Shown: piece by piece, positions 1 to 10,690 of the stretch
Layout: every line of letters begins with the position of its first letter
How positions within the stretch are numbered: position 1 is the first letter of the stretch
Assembly: GCA_029721435.1 (NCBI GenBank)
Contig: CM056584.1
Location: forward strand, 13,787,739-13,851,738
From: Gymnothorax reevesii
Taxonomy: Eukaryota; Chordata; Actinopteri; Anguilliformes; Muraenidae
Direction of reading: 5' to 3'
Length of the DNA: 64,000 nucleotides
The notes under the pieces: model-generated
Databases searched by the model: none
Told to the model about the DNA's origin: nothing
Seen by the model: only the letters and a program-made list of their open reading frames with translations
Translations under genes and position numbers: made by a program

Positions 1-1315
1 ATGTGTCACATCAACATGCTGAAAGAATACATTGACAGACACTCAGCAAAAGCCAATAAACATGGTAAATACAATTGAACTGGAAAATTCTCAAGATTGT
101 GACTGTCCCTTGAAAATGAACCTGGTACAGCCAAACTTGAAAATTCGGACATTCAAAATATTGACAGCAAGTTGTCCAACCGCAGCTAAATCAGCTCATC
201 TTTGAATATAGTCACATATTCCCTGACGTTCCATCAAGGACTGATATGGTTTACCATGTCATCCTACAAGAAAATGCCAAGCCTGTAAAACAGTATCCTT
301 ACAGAATGAATCCAGAGAAGCAGAAATACCTTGAACAAGAAATCAAATACCTGCTTGAAAATGACTTTGTTGAACTTAGTAATAGTGATTGGAGTTCTCC
401 ATGCATCCTAGTTTCGAAACCCCATGGAACTACAGAAAAGCGAACACTATCAAAAACGGGACTATTCACAGGATTAATGACTGCATTGACAAAGTTGGGC
501 AGTCAAAGTATGTCTGAAGTTTGATCTCCTCAAGGGCTTCTGGCATATCTCTCCAACAGAGAGAGCAAAGGAGATCTCTGCCTTTGTCACACCAGATGTA
601 TTATACCAGTACAAAGTGATGCCCTTTGGAATGAAAAATTCTCCAGCCACCTTTCGTCTGGTAAACAGAGTGATCGCTGGACCACCAGGATGTGAGGCCT
701 ACATTGATGACTATCATTTCCAGCGACCGGCTTCTAAGGTCCGGTTAAGCTACAGTTGTTCACTTAAGTCATTTTGTAGGACAGGGTCAAGTCAAACCAA
801 TTGATGCAAAAGTAGAAGTTATCACTGAATTTCCTGAACCTATAACTGAAGGACAACTAATGATATCTCAGGGGATGGCTGACTACTACAGAAAATTCTG
901 TAAAAATTTGTCATTTCTGAACCTTAGACAAATTTACTGAAGAAAAATGGAAAATTTGTTTGGGATGAAAAATCAATTTGACTAACTGAAAGCAATCCTC
1001 AAAAACTCACCAGTTCTCCCATCTCCTCATTTCAAAAAGGAGTTCAAGTTGGCTGTTGATGCCAGTGACATTGGTGCAGGCGCAGTTTTACTGCAAGAAG
1101 ACACTGATGGAGTAGATCATCCTTTTTGTTACTTTTCAAGTTTGATTAACTATTCATCAATTGAAAAAGAATATTTGGCACATGTTTTGGCTTTACAACA
1201 ACATTTTGAAGTCTATTTCACTTGTTCAGCAACTTCCATAAAGGTCTTTAGTGATCACAATCCCCTCACATTCTTGCATAAGATCAAAAACAAGAATCAA
1301 AGATAAGAGATGGAG
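1..1315 (+). pseudogene. Ty3/gypsy retrotransposon pol fragment, broken
   Basis: A decayed pol region reads left to right. The first codons (CHINMLKEYIDRHS) resemble the segment that precedes reverse transcriptase in gypsy polyproteins. Bases 246-524 encode the N-terminal RT part (WSSPCILVSKP). Bases 616-710 encode the palm part (MPFGMKNSPATF, then AYIDD, the RT catalytic motif). Bases 1049-1306 encode RNase H (AVDASDIGAGAVLLQ and FSDHNPLTFLHK). Frame changes and stops separate the parts, and sequence after the AYIDD motif is missing. It is a dead copy with no integrase after RNase H. It lies just downstream of the last visible exon of the unrecognised minus-strand gene, probably in its next intron. 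Confidence 0.85.
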
Positions 1316-1331
1316 TTTACTTTTGCAAGAG

Positions 1332-1815
1332 GTGTTATGTATGAATGTTTTATGTAAAGCACTGTATATCATTTGTAAATGGAGGTTTGTTGGATACTAT
1401 TTGTGCTGCCTTACTGGTCAGCTATTTGTTTATTTTGTTCATCATTTCACACCCTGTGTTGGCATGTCTATATAATAGTCTATAACAGCAACACATGAGC
1501 TGATGCAATACCACTTGTTTGCAATGAAATAGAGTGGTGCTTTCTGGAGGTTTCTGGCATCTTCTTACCTGGAGAAGGCCACATCACCCCGGAATCCTGT
1601 CTCTTTCCTGAATGTTCCTAGTCTTTATAAATGCTGTGATTTTGGTCAGTTGGAAAGGTTTTTTGAGTTTTGCACCAGAGTTACACAGTGGCAGTGGAGT
1701 GGTATAAGACTGCACAGTGGAGTATTTGTAGAAATTTTTGGACCTTATCGTTGAAGGATAAATTTGTTTAAGTTGTCATTGCTGGTTCTCTTTGTTGTGA
1801 TTTTCAAGTCACAAC
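1332..1815 (+). repeat. Probable 3' LTR of the gypsy fragment
   Basis: The stretch starts TGTTATG after a short purine run (GCAAGAGG) and ends ACAACA, so it has the TG...CA form of an LTR. It holds a TATA-like box (TATATAATAG near 1469) about 140 bases in. It directly follows the RNase H remnant, where a 3' LTR would lie if integrase has been deleted. No 5' partner is in the window, so the boundaries are inferred. Confidence 0.45.
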
Positions 1816-1934
1816 ATGTTTAAAAGGGGACTGTCTTTTGATGCGCCATTAATAATTTTGCGGTGATTATTTCTGAACTTGGGGGCAAATAAATGGTGGC
1901 TCTGAGCATCCATTACCCCAATTCCAAAACTTAC

Positions 1935-2323
1935 CCGGGGTGCGCAGAACTGTCCATATTTGAAGCTCCTAATGGGGGGAGACTTGGCACCATCTTTCAG
2001 GAGGAAGTCCTTGATGCTCTCGGCCACCAAGTGCAGCATCCAGCTCTCATAAAAGTACACCCTGAGCTGGCTGTCCACGAGGACAATCAGCTGGAGCCCC
2101 TCCGCCAGCGAGGGAACGTTGTCAATAGCGCCCATCACCACCATCTTTTCTGGTTCTGGCAGGTATAGTCTCTCCCAGGTCTCCAGTGTCATCCTTCTCC
2201 CCCAGTACACAGTCCCCTCCAACCCTGCAATTCTCAGTTGGTAGCCTTCTGGAGACATCAGGCCAATCCTTTTCCCTCTGTGTTCACTGACTAGTTTAGA
2301 AAGTTCTCGGAAGCTGCAGCGGG
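1935..2323 (-). CDS. Unrecognised gene, coding exon 3 (last one in window)
   Basis: This 389-bp exon has an acceptor ending TTTCACAG before 2323 and a strong donor CGG|GTAAGT at 1935/1934. It enters with two bases completing a codon and exits in phase 0, giving 129 full codons. The product begins RCSFRELSKLVSEHRGKRIG and has an aromatic- and leucine-rich centre (VYWGRRMTLETWERLYLPEP), then LQLIVLVDSQLRVYFYESW. I see no signal peptide, membrane helix or catalytic motif. The same frame stays open past the donor to 1809, but the consensus GTAAGT favours splicing there. Further exons must lie left of the window. Function unknown. Confidence 0.7.
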
Positions 2324-3201
2324 CTGTGAAACAATGAGGGATTAGAGTTTTTTTTTTCTCTTTGGCTAATCAAGAAAGGGTTCAATGAAAACAGGGTCAT
2401 TCTGTCTCAACTCAACCAGAGGCCATCACATCAAAATTTAGATTTTGATAAAACTTCGTACATTTCAAGAGATATGCATTGGCAGTACTGAGGACAAATA
2501 TTTCAACTCAATTATTGCTAGTGCCTGAAATTTAGCCTATTTTAGGGAAAGGGGGCGGTGGGTCAATTTTAACACAATCGCCTTAATTTTGGAGGGAGTT
2601 TGACAGTCTCAGATATGGATTTTCAGAGCTGACAGACCCACAAGTTTTATTTTGTAGTCATCAGAAAAGTTGTAAAAAAGTTAAGATACTTTTCTTTACT
2701 CAGTATGTTCAGTTTACCTGTACTGTGGCCTGGAAAAGGCAAAAAACCCCCAACCATAATAATTCACAAGAATTTTATTTCAAAATTTACAGTATTTATT
2801 ATTCTGTGACTAATTAAGACAGAGCCCTGAGACTTGGTAAGCAAACTGCCAGTCAACTTTCTGAAGACCACAAAAAAATAAAAATTAAAAAAAGTGAATA
2901 TGAAACTCATGGGTCTTTCAGTCCCTCAAATATGGCGATTTTCTTAAAACTGACACACCACCCCCCACCCTCCCTAAAAGAAGCTAAATTTCAGGAACTG
3001 GCAATTATTGAGCATAATTATTTTGCCATTTCACACCAGCTATATAAATCTACCACTGTGGACAGTATAATAAAAATTGTTTTTTTTTTTGGCGGGGAAG
3101 TTCCTAAAATTTGGTTGATTTGACATGGAATGACCCAATAGCATGTGCACAGATAGATAAGAGAGAGACACATGACATAGGAAGATAAAAAGACAACTTA
3201 C
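2324..3201. other. Intron 2 of the unrecognised gene, no further feature
   Basis: An 878-bp intron between the 44-bp and 389-bp exons. It is AT-rich, with short poly-A and poly-T runs and no repeat family I recognise. Confidence 0.5.
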
Positions 3202-3245
3202 AGAACACATGTGCATACATCGAATCGTCCTGGCTGTCAAAACCG
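3202..3245 (-). CDS. Unrecognised gene, coding exon 2 (44 bp)
   Basis: A microexon with acceptor TTTTTTCCCACAG and donor TTCT|GTAAGT. It enters with one base (C) and leaves with one base (T), so it joins exon 1 (ending AG) and exon 3 (starting CC) without breaking the frame. The peptide is GFDSQDDSMYAHVF, continuing the acidic stretch of exon 1. An acidic serine-rich N-terminus of this kind is often disordered. Confidence 0.65.
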
Positions 3246-3499
3246 CTGTGGGAAAAAATAAATAAATTAAAATGAAATCAACCTCCCCAAAATTGGCATA
3301 TGAACACATTTTTATGAACCTTATTTCAGTAAATACTGACCAACCACCATTTTGATTGACATTTTCAAAAAACACGACCACAAAGATTTCACTTCTCTTA
3401 AAACCACTATAAATGGGGAAAACTGCTCCTGAATCACAAGGTACTCATCGAGTCAGGTAATAAAAACCGTACATTTCAGGAACCAGTATTCATAATTAT

Positions 3500-3925
3500 C
3501 CATCCACTATCTAAACCATGTTTGTTCTTATTAGTGTTGCTGGGAAGCCACTTGCAGACGACTAAAGGATGAACGCAGAAACACTCACTGGAAGGCACGC
3601 CAATGCATCGCAGGCTGCACAGACCATGCACACACTATTCAGTCACACCCATGGGCAGTTTTAGTGTCTTCAATAAGCCTAATATGCGTGCCTTTAGACT
3701 GTGAGGGGGGGGGGGGGGATGCAGGACCTGGGTACACCCATGCATGCATGAGGACAACATACAAACTCCACGCAAAGGCCCCAGGCCGGACTCCAACCCA
3801 TGATTTCTTCTTGTTGTCAGGCAACAGTTCTTCAAACAGTGATACTCTAGCCTCTGTGGCAGACGGGTTATGTGGTTCACTTCGCTCCAATACCATAGAC
3901 TTAAAGAGATGGACGAAGCAACCAT
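3500..3925 (-). repeat. tRNA-headed SINE, minus orientation
   Basis: The block 3745-3880 matches, in reverse, the common fish SINE seen also at 22335-22690 and 44650-45025. It shares the CATACAAACTCCACGC stretch, a degenerate RNA polymerase III B-box (GGACTCCAACCC) and the AGGCAACAGT region. Upstream bases near 3600 (GCCAATGCATCGCAGG) fit the 3' body. A G8-10 run at 3705-3717 and a CATGCATGCATG stretch interrupt it. Confidence 0.6.
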
Positions 3926-5838
3926 GACATCACCCATTGGTTTCAGCAAACCACTTAGGAAGACTCGACTTTGGCAATTTGATTAGCATCATTTTGTCAT
4001 TCCGAAACAGGATGTCATTCCTAGTTGACAAGAGCATGAACTGAATATCCAGGAAGAAGCGATAAGTGGATCTGACCATCAGACGAGGATCAGATGATCG
4101 CCACGCCCCTTCAGCATATTCTGGCTTTAACCTTAATTCTAGTCTATTTTGGACCATAATTTCCAAAAATGAACATCATGATATATCGAAGGAGGCTTGA
4201 AACTTGTGATAGATAACGAAAAAATAAAGCGGAAAATTGTTATGGAAAGGATAAATCAGGTGGGAAAGTCGTCATTTTTTCATAGGCCCTCTCTCATTTG
4301 CAGGGAAGCATCATTAGTAGGTGGCATGTTAGGAAATATGGCTGCTTATGACAGTCTCAACTCAGTAGGAAGCATAGGAAATAACCTCTTAAGGTACCTC
4401 ATTCTGGCAAAATTAAGGAACATCAAGTGGTCCCTTCTCCGGGAAGGAAATCCCAAAATGCCTTATGACAAACTGGGGATTCACCGTGTAGATCACAGAC
4501 GAGGGACAGCAACGGTCGGTATTTGTTCGAGTTAACATAGCGTTTCATCGTAAAACTTGCTTCTGATCATTTTTAAAGCGGGAAATTGACTGAATAGATT
4601 CCAAATATCGGCTCTTTTGTGGGAAAGGACGTGGAATTAAAAATTTCCGCTGATGTTCCCGTAGCACTGAAGCTAGGCTGACAGAAAGGTAACATTTACC
4701 TTTCCCATGGAAACCGCTGACCCCGCCCTGTAACATAAAATGCGCTCGTCACATTATGCTTCCAAGTATTTATTTTCATGTAAGCTTTTTAAACTAATGG
4801 ATCCTAATAAGGCGGTGTCCTAAATAGGTACCAAGATGATAGGAGCCCTCCTTGCAAATGAGACAGCCAAAGACTTCTATAGGATTGACCTTCTTCCTGC
4901 ACCCACCAACATCGCCATCTGCTGGCCATTGAATAGAATGCAAATTTTAGGGATTTCCACATTGGGCTCAGTTTTCAGACCCAGTTCCTGCGTCCATCTT
5001 TTTATACAGTCTATGTCTAACACCAATGTCTGCGCACTTGAGACGAGTTTCGTGTTCAGAGAAACTCAAATTTCTGGAGCTAGCCAACTGCATGTGCTCA
5101 TGCTGTTGTGGGAGCATGGAGGGAAGCAAACGTCATAAGACGTCTGTAATGGATGTTATCGAATAACAACATCTTGAAAATGTTCAAAGAGAGGAATTTC
5201 TCTGGGTTTCTTCGGTGTTTAAGTTCACACACAAACAAGTTTTTTAGCTGCTGAACAGCACATTTTCAGTCGGCGCTTCCATTGGTAGACAGTTGACACG
5301 GGGCTGATCGCCATCATTGTAAAGTCACTTGATTTCCTTCATGGTCTCATCCAGTCGGCTTTTTATTCTTGATTTCTTTTCAAATGAACGGTAGCATACT
5401 GTATGGCACGTAAACGGTTTGCTTGAGGAATATACAGCAGTATTTATGGAAAGAACACTACTTAACTGAAGGAAAATCTAAGTTGGCTTTTGCATTATAC
5501 ATGCATTCTCTCTTCCGTCAATCCAATTCTTAATTTACATAAAAACTAATGTCATTATCGATGAATTGTTCTGTACCCGCAATTTATTTTATAACATTTG
5601 ACAGCGGAAACACGAAAGGACAATCCTATAACAAGCATTCTGAATGGCTGATTTCACATAATGCAATTAAGTCAAAGAGCACGAAACATTGCCCGAGAGC
5701 ACAGACGATGGCGTGTGAGTGAAGCGAACCATGTAAGAGGTCTGCAACGGAGGCTAGGGTAACCATAAATATATACATCGTGATATCAAGAGAGGCTGGC
5801 TCTCAGCAGGGTAGGTCGAAACAGTGCGAGGACACAAG
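3926..5838. other. Non-coding stretch in intron 1 of the unrecognised gene
   Basis: About 1.9 kb with no supported exon. Only short ORFs occur, none with a recognisable domain. No terminal repeats or clear tandem arrays were found by eye. It may be old transposon sequence beyond recognition. Confidence 0.4.
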
Positions 5839-5839
5839 T

Positions 5840-6381
5840 TTTCATTAAGGCTTTTTAATCAGGGTTTTAAGGGGTTAACAAAAAAGGAGTTCTCAGCATT
5901 CAAAAAGTTCAAATCCAACAGAAAAAGTGGCCTTCGACTCTCAATAGAGCAGGTTTTCTTCAAACAAATGTCTCTTAGTCCATAAACTGAAAAGTTCCAC
6001 TGCCTGGTCAGTCCCGCCAGCAGTATCAGTAACACTCACGTGTGCTCCCACTTAATCCTCAGGTAGGTGTCCTAGAAAAAGTCCATAAATCCACTAGTAA
6101 TGGAAATAGTCCACGATTGCGCACAGGTTCCCAGCAATGAGCTACCAAAGCCCCACACCAACCTTGTCTGAGCAGCAGAAGGCTGTTTTTGAAGAGCAAG
6201 ACTCTCAGGCAGTCATCGGGCTCAGTTGTGTGGCAATCATTGGCCACAGCTTGGTTGGGGCGGCCTGTGAAGAGGTGGTGTTCCCTTCACCACCAGCAGA
6301 TGGAGCCAGGCCAGGCTGTGAATAGAGCCACCTCCGGGGGATGTAGTGCCCCTCCAGGACACAGCCTCTCGTGACATCACA
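5840..6381 (-). repeat. 3' LTR of the Gmr1-like element
   Basis: Near-identical to 10690-11223. It begins (element sense) TGTGATGTCACGAG at 6381, right after the polypurine tract. It carries an extra 18 bp near 5905 (beginning AGTTCAAATCC) absent from the other LTR. The left edge is uncertain because the copies diverge around 5840-5850 while still sharing TTAATGAAAAC. Confidence 0.8.
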
Positions 6382-6591
6382 AATCCCCCCCCTCAGGACA
6401 GACGTTCCCGTCGGGCTGAAGGAGGCAAAGAGGGCGTCCCGTCGTAAGAGGGCATCCGCATTACCATGTCGCTTGCCAGCCCTGAGAACGACAGAGAATT
6501 TATTAGCCTGTAAGCTCAGAAACCACCTGGTAACTCTCCCATTAGTTTCCCTGCTCTTGACCATCCATTGCAAGGGGGCATGATCAGACAC
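6205..6591 (-). pseudogene. RNase H C-terminal remnant running toward the 3' LTR
   Basis: The frame begins SDHAPLQWM, the RNase H motif containing the last catalytic Asp, and continues with RVTRWFLSLQANKFSV, typical of the RNase H end. It runs past the polypurine tract into the LTR, so only the first half (above about 6395) is pol-derived. Confidence 0.65.
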
Positions 6592-6663
6592 TACTGTGAA
6601 ACGTCGGCCCAGGAGGTAGTACCGCAGGGACTGCAGGGCCCAGGTAATAGCAAGGTATTCTTT

Positions 6664-7662
6664 TTACACAGTGGAATAATTCTTCTCTCTAGGGAGTAGT
6701 GTTCTGCTGAGGTAAAGAATAGGGTGCTCCTCACCTTCATGTGCCTGGGCAAGCACAGCACCTAGACCCACCTCTGAAGCATCAGCCTGGACAATGAACT
6801 CTTTGCTGAAGTCTGGTGCCACCAGAACCGGACTGGAGCACAGCGCTTGCCTCAGGTTGGAGAAGGCAGCTTCCGCCGCAGAGTTCCACTTCACCATTCT
6901 GGAGTGGCGTTTGGTTGTCAGCTCTGTCAGGGGGGCAGCTAAGGTGGCAAAACCAGCAATAAACAGTCTGCAGTAGCTGGCAAGGCCCAGGAATGATCTC
7001 ACTGCTTTTTGGTGAGCGGCTGCGGCCAATCCTGGATGGCCCGCAGTTTGGCTTCCTGTGGCTTGACTAGTCCTCTTCCAATGGTGTAACCCAAGTAGTT
7101 GGTCTCGCTGAAGGCCAGCTTGCACTTCTTTGAATTCGCTGTGAGACCTACCTTCCTGAGGGAGTCAAGCACAGCCTGGACATGGGGTAAATGGTTGTCC
7201 CAATCTGGGCTCTGTATTACTACGTCATCTAAAAAGCCTGCGGCATACCTCATGGGGCGCGAGGATCCCGTCCATCAGGCGCTGAAACGTGGCCGGTGCC
7301 CCGTGGAGGTCAAACGGGAGCCTGGTATACTGGAACAGCCCCTCCGGCGTGGCAAAAGCGGTCTTTTCCTTGGATGCTGGGGTCAGTGGCAACTGCCAAT
7401 AGCCTTTAGTGAGGTCAAGTGTGGTTAAGAATCGTGCGTGTCCCAAGGAGTCAAACAAGTCATCAACCCAAGGCATCGGGTACGCGTCAAACTCAGACAC
7501 TTCATTTAACTTCCGATAGTCATTGCAAAACCATACTGTCCCATCTGGTTTTGGGACCAGTACAATAGGACTTGCCCAGGCAATTTTGGATTCTTCCATC
7601 ATGCCCAATTTCAGCATCTTCCTTACCTCCTCTTGGATGGCCACCTTGCGAGCCTCAGGCAC
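6664..7662 (-). pseudogene. Reverse transcriptase and RNase H of the Gmr1-like element
   Basis: Frame 7662-7225 holds the RT fingers and palm: SPIVLVPKPDGTVWFCNDYR, then LTTLDLTKGYWQLPL (first catalytic Asp) and FDLHGAPATFQRLMD. A frame shift near 7250 leads to GFLDDVVIQS (the Y/FLDD motif), and a second near 7010-7120 leads to RNase H with FIVQADASEVGLGAVLAQ. The frame shifts make this a pseudogene. Confidence 0.85.
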
Positions 7663-7674
7663 ACGATACGGCCG

Positions 7675-7965
7675 CTAATTTATCGTTCGGCCAGGCAGGG
7701 TGCGCATCTCATGTTGTATCACCTCGTTGTGTCTAGGGAGGGAGGAGAAGACATCCTGGTTCCGGTCAGCTAGCTCCAGGGTCGCCTGCCGTTGCTGTGG
7801 AGACGGGTTTGGACCCACCTGCACGTCCTCTCGTGCGGGCTCTTTGGACTCGGTGGGGGGTAGAAAACTGAGCAACGCCTCCCTGGCGTGCCACTTCTTC
7901 AGGAGGTTAACATGATAAATTTGTTCTGTTTTCCTTTTATTGGGTTGCCTCACCTTATAGTTCAC
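7675..7965 (-). CDS. Integrase C-terminal / linker region of the Gmr1-like element
   Basis: About 96 codons between the integrase core and RT. The start includes QIYHVNLLKKWH, the pattern that ends the integrase C-terminal module in many gypsy elements and leads into RT. The frame ends at an in-frame TAA near 7675. Confidence 0.6.
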   Translation of the reverse strand: MNYKVRQPNKRKTEQIYHVNLLKKWHAREALLSFLPPTESKEPAREDVQVGPNPSPQQRQATLELADRNQDVFSSLPRHNEVIQHEMRTLPGRTIN

Positions 7966-8242
7966 TTCACCTACCCGTCCAATGACCTCATATGGTCCTT
8001 GCCAAGAACTTGCACTCCACCGTCGGCATCAGGACGAGCACTCAGTTCCCAGGCTTAAATTCTCTGGGTTGGGCAAGCCGGTTGTAAGAGGCTTGCTGTT
8101 TCCGTTGAGCGGTCTCCATGTACTCTCTTACTATGGGGTAGATGGCTTTTATCCGGTCCCTCATGGCATCAAAGTGCTCGATCAGAGTCCGCTGTAGGCA
8201 TGGCTGCTCCTCCCAGGCTTCCTTGGCGATGTCTAGCAGCCC

Positions 8243-9218
8243 TCAGGGTCTGTATGAAAGCAAGAGCTCAAAAGGTGAAAAACCAGTGGAAGATTGAGGC
8301 ACTTCTCTTATCGCGAACAGCAGATATGGTATCAGCTGGTCCCAATGGCGCCCATCTTGTTCGATCACCTTCCGCAGCATGGATTTGAGCGTTTTATTAA
8401 AACGCTCGACGAAGCCATCCGTCTGTGGGTGGTAGACAGATGTTCTCAAGTGTTTGACCTTAAGCAGAGTGCAGAGATCCTTCATCACTCTGCACATAAA
8501 CGGGGTCCCCTGACCTGTAAGAATCTCCCTGGGGATCCCCAGGCTAGTAGAGAGGTGGAACTGCTCCTTTACTATTTGCTTAGCCGTAGCCTTCCTTAGG
8601 GGAATGGCCTCCGGGTATCGGGTTGCGTAGTCCAAGATGACCAAGATATACTGATGCCCTCTGGAGCTTTTGGGTAAAGGTCCAACTATGTCCAATCCAA
8701 TTCTTTCAAAGGGAGTCTCAATAATTGGCAAGGGGATGAGCAGGTTCCCATAAGTGGGCTTGGGGGCCACCCGCTGACACTCAGGGCAACTACGACAGTA
8801 GTTTTCTACTTCCCAATGTACTCCTGGCCAAAAAAAACACTGCAGTATTCTCTCCTTGGTCTTCTCTACCCAGAGGTGGGCACCTAGTGTGTGCGTGTGT
8901 GCTAGGCTGAGCACAGTCGCTCGGTGAGGTTGTGGCACCAGCAGCTGCTCATGTACATCATCATTTCTCTTGACTACTTGAAAAAGAAGGCCTTGCTTCA
9001 CAGCAAAGTGGGGGTAAGTAGGATTCGTCCTGTCCCCCAGTACTGTTCCCTAACACCTGCACATTTCTTAGAGCATTGGTGAGAGTGAGGTCATTGAACT
9101 GTGCAGCACCATACTGACCTGTGAGATGGGGCAGCTCCCTGGACCCTGGGACATCCTCCTCACTGGGTCCTGAAGCAATCCCTGGGGCCACGTCCTCAGC
9201 TCCAGTTTTCTGGGCCAC
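8243..9218 (-). pseudogene. Integrase of the Gmr1-like element, catalytic Asp changed
   Basis: The open frame 9001-8243 (252 codons) holds an H2C2 zinc-binding module ending CRSCPECQ. The rve core follows: first Asp in RIGLDIVGPL, and Glu in PQTDGFVERFNKTLK. The segment with the second catalytic Asp reads TGQGTPF, with Gly where family members have Asp, so strand transfer should be lost in this copy. Upstream codons 9218-8961 in another frame look like linker. Position before RT defines the Gmr1-type order. Confidence 0.82.
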
Positions 9219-9313
9219 TCTCTGTGTCGGCCTGGGCGCCTGCCATTCCTGCCAGGGTAGAAGTAGTGGTGAGTGGCTCTAACAGTTGCACTTTGGTACC
9301 CCCTGAAGAGGTC

Positions 9314-9733
9314 TTACCTCTCCGTCTGTGAAGTACCCGGGTTAACCTTTCTTGTGTCTCCCGCCACAGCGGGCTGGAACGCAGGGCAGTCTCGTCCAAT
9401 CACGACAGGTACTGGGAGGGAATTGACCACACCCGCCATTGTGCGTATGGTTCCCCGGGTGGTGGTCATGGTGACTTCAGCAGTGGGGTAGTCTCTGGTG
9501 TCTCCATGGACACAGGAAACAGGAAGAACGCGGCCAGACACCAGGCATGACGGATCCACTAGGTCTTCGCGCACCAGGGTGACCCGACTGCCTGAGTCCA
9601 ACAATGCCTCCACATCCTGGTGATTCACAGTCACCGGGCATATAGGTGGTTGATTGGAGACCCCCTCTGTTACCCCCACGAGCGATGCAAAAAGGTGGGT
9701 GGTCGGTGAACTGGAGGATCCCGCAGTGGGCAT
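9314..9733 (-). CDS. Aspartic protease region of the Gmr1-like element
   Basis: The frame contains VEALLDSGSRVTLV, the DSG active-site signature of retroelement aspartic proteases, about 45 residues in. A second retropepsin-like strand (VPVVIGRDCPAF) follows about 70 residues later. It lies between gag and integrase in the same orientation. It would cleave the polyprotein in an active copy. Confidence 0.75.
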   Translation of the reverse strand: MPTAGSSSSPTTHLFASLVGVTEGVSNQPPICPVTVNHQDVEALLDSGSRVTLVREDLVDPSCLVSGRVLPVSCVHGDTRDYPTAEVTMTTTRGTIRTMAGVVNSLPVPVVIGRDCPAFQPAVAGDTRKVNPGTSQTER

Positions 9734-9757
9734 GGGCTCATCCGCTGGTTTCCCACA

Positions 9758-10690
9758 CTACCAGGAAATGTGTCCAGGTTCCCCACATCGGTAGCATTGG
9801 AGGGTCTCAGTCTCCCTCCTGAATTTTCCTGGTCCCAGCTGCCTCTTAACTCCTCCTATAGTGAAGCCAGATCCTGTCGGGTTCGAGTTGGAGGCCTTGG
9901 GGCTTTTGGGACGGCCTCCCGCCATCGGCAGTGGAAGCGTACTCCTGGGCTCTTTCCTGGAGCCACGGAGCATTTCGGCTGTGGCTTAATACTTTTCTAC
10001 CGCTTCCACAGTGAGTCCAGCGGTGGTCAGGGCCTGTTGACTGAAGCGTTTTGCTTCGTATGGTAGGGCCCTTAGGAAGTGGTCCACCACATCGACCTCC
10101 ACTACAGCAGCTGCTGTATTCTTGTCGGGCTCCAGCCATTTCCTCGCAATTCTGGCAAGTTCGACCATCTGCGCACGGGGAGCTTGGTCTAGTCGGAAGG
10201 ACCAGCTGTGGAAGCGTTGGGCCATACCAAATTTGATGAGACCACTGCTACTCAGGATTTCTGTCTTTAGTTCATCATAGTCAGCCACTTTGTCGGGGGG
10301 CATGTCTCGGACGGCACACAGTGATTCCCCTGTCAGAAAGGGGGCCAACAACCCGACCCATTGTGCTTTGGGCCACGCTTCTCTAGTGGCGGTGGCTTCA
10401 AAAGTATGCAGGAAAGCTTCAACGTCATCAGTGGGCCCCATCTTGGATAAAAAGTCACTTTCCTTTATCGGGCGAATATCACGGGCAGCCCGTTGCTGTT
10501 GCAACCTTAATTCCTCTGTCTTGAGAAGGTTGGCTTTTCTCTGTTCTTCCAGAAGGGCTGCACTTGCTTGCATCTGAGCTTGTTGGCCAGCAACAAGCAC
10601 TTTCAAAAGTTTCTCCATTTTGGGGTTTTGGGGTTCAATGGTCAAATTGGAATAAAGGGAGACTAACTCTACGGTGTCCTCTTCATGCAT
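9758..10690 (-). pseudogene. Gag of the Gmr1-like element, disrupted
   Basis: Reading starts MHEEDTVELVSLYSN at 10690 and stays open to 9986; a second frame then carries on to 9758. Residues 30-75 form a Gln/Leu-rich coiled-coil-like stretch. Residues about 85-215 look like a capsid with SCAN-like C-terminal half (FRLDQAPRAQMVELARIARK and VDHFLRALPYEAKRF). The zinc knuckle CYRCGEPGH lies at the far end near 9785, and an in-frame stop falls one codon before its final Cys. One frame shift around 9980 and that stop break the gene. In an intact element Gag assembles the particle and its zinc knuckle binds RNA. Confidence 0.8.

Noticed and set aside
1893..2168. 91-codon plus frame
   Set aside because: Shadow of the real minus-strand exon 1935-2323.
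3705..3717. G-run as a G-quadruplex
   Set aside because: A single uninterrupted run of G without separate G-tracts; a sequencing-length uncertainty is more likely.
6137..6374. Plus-strand frames in both LTRs (6137-6325, 10979-11167)
   Set aside because: They occur only because the LTRs are near-identical; no protein pattern, and the element reads on the other strand.
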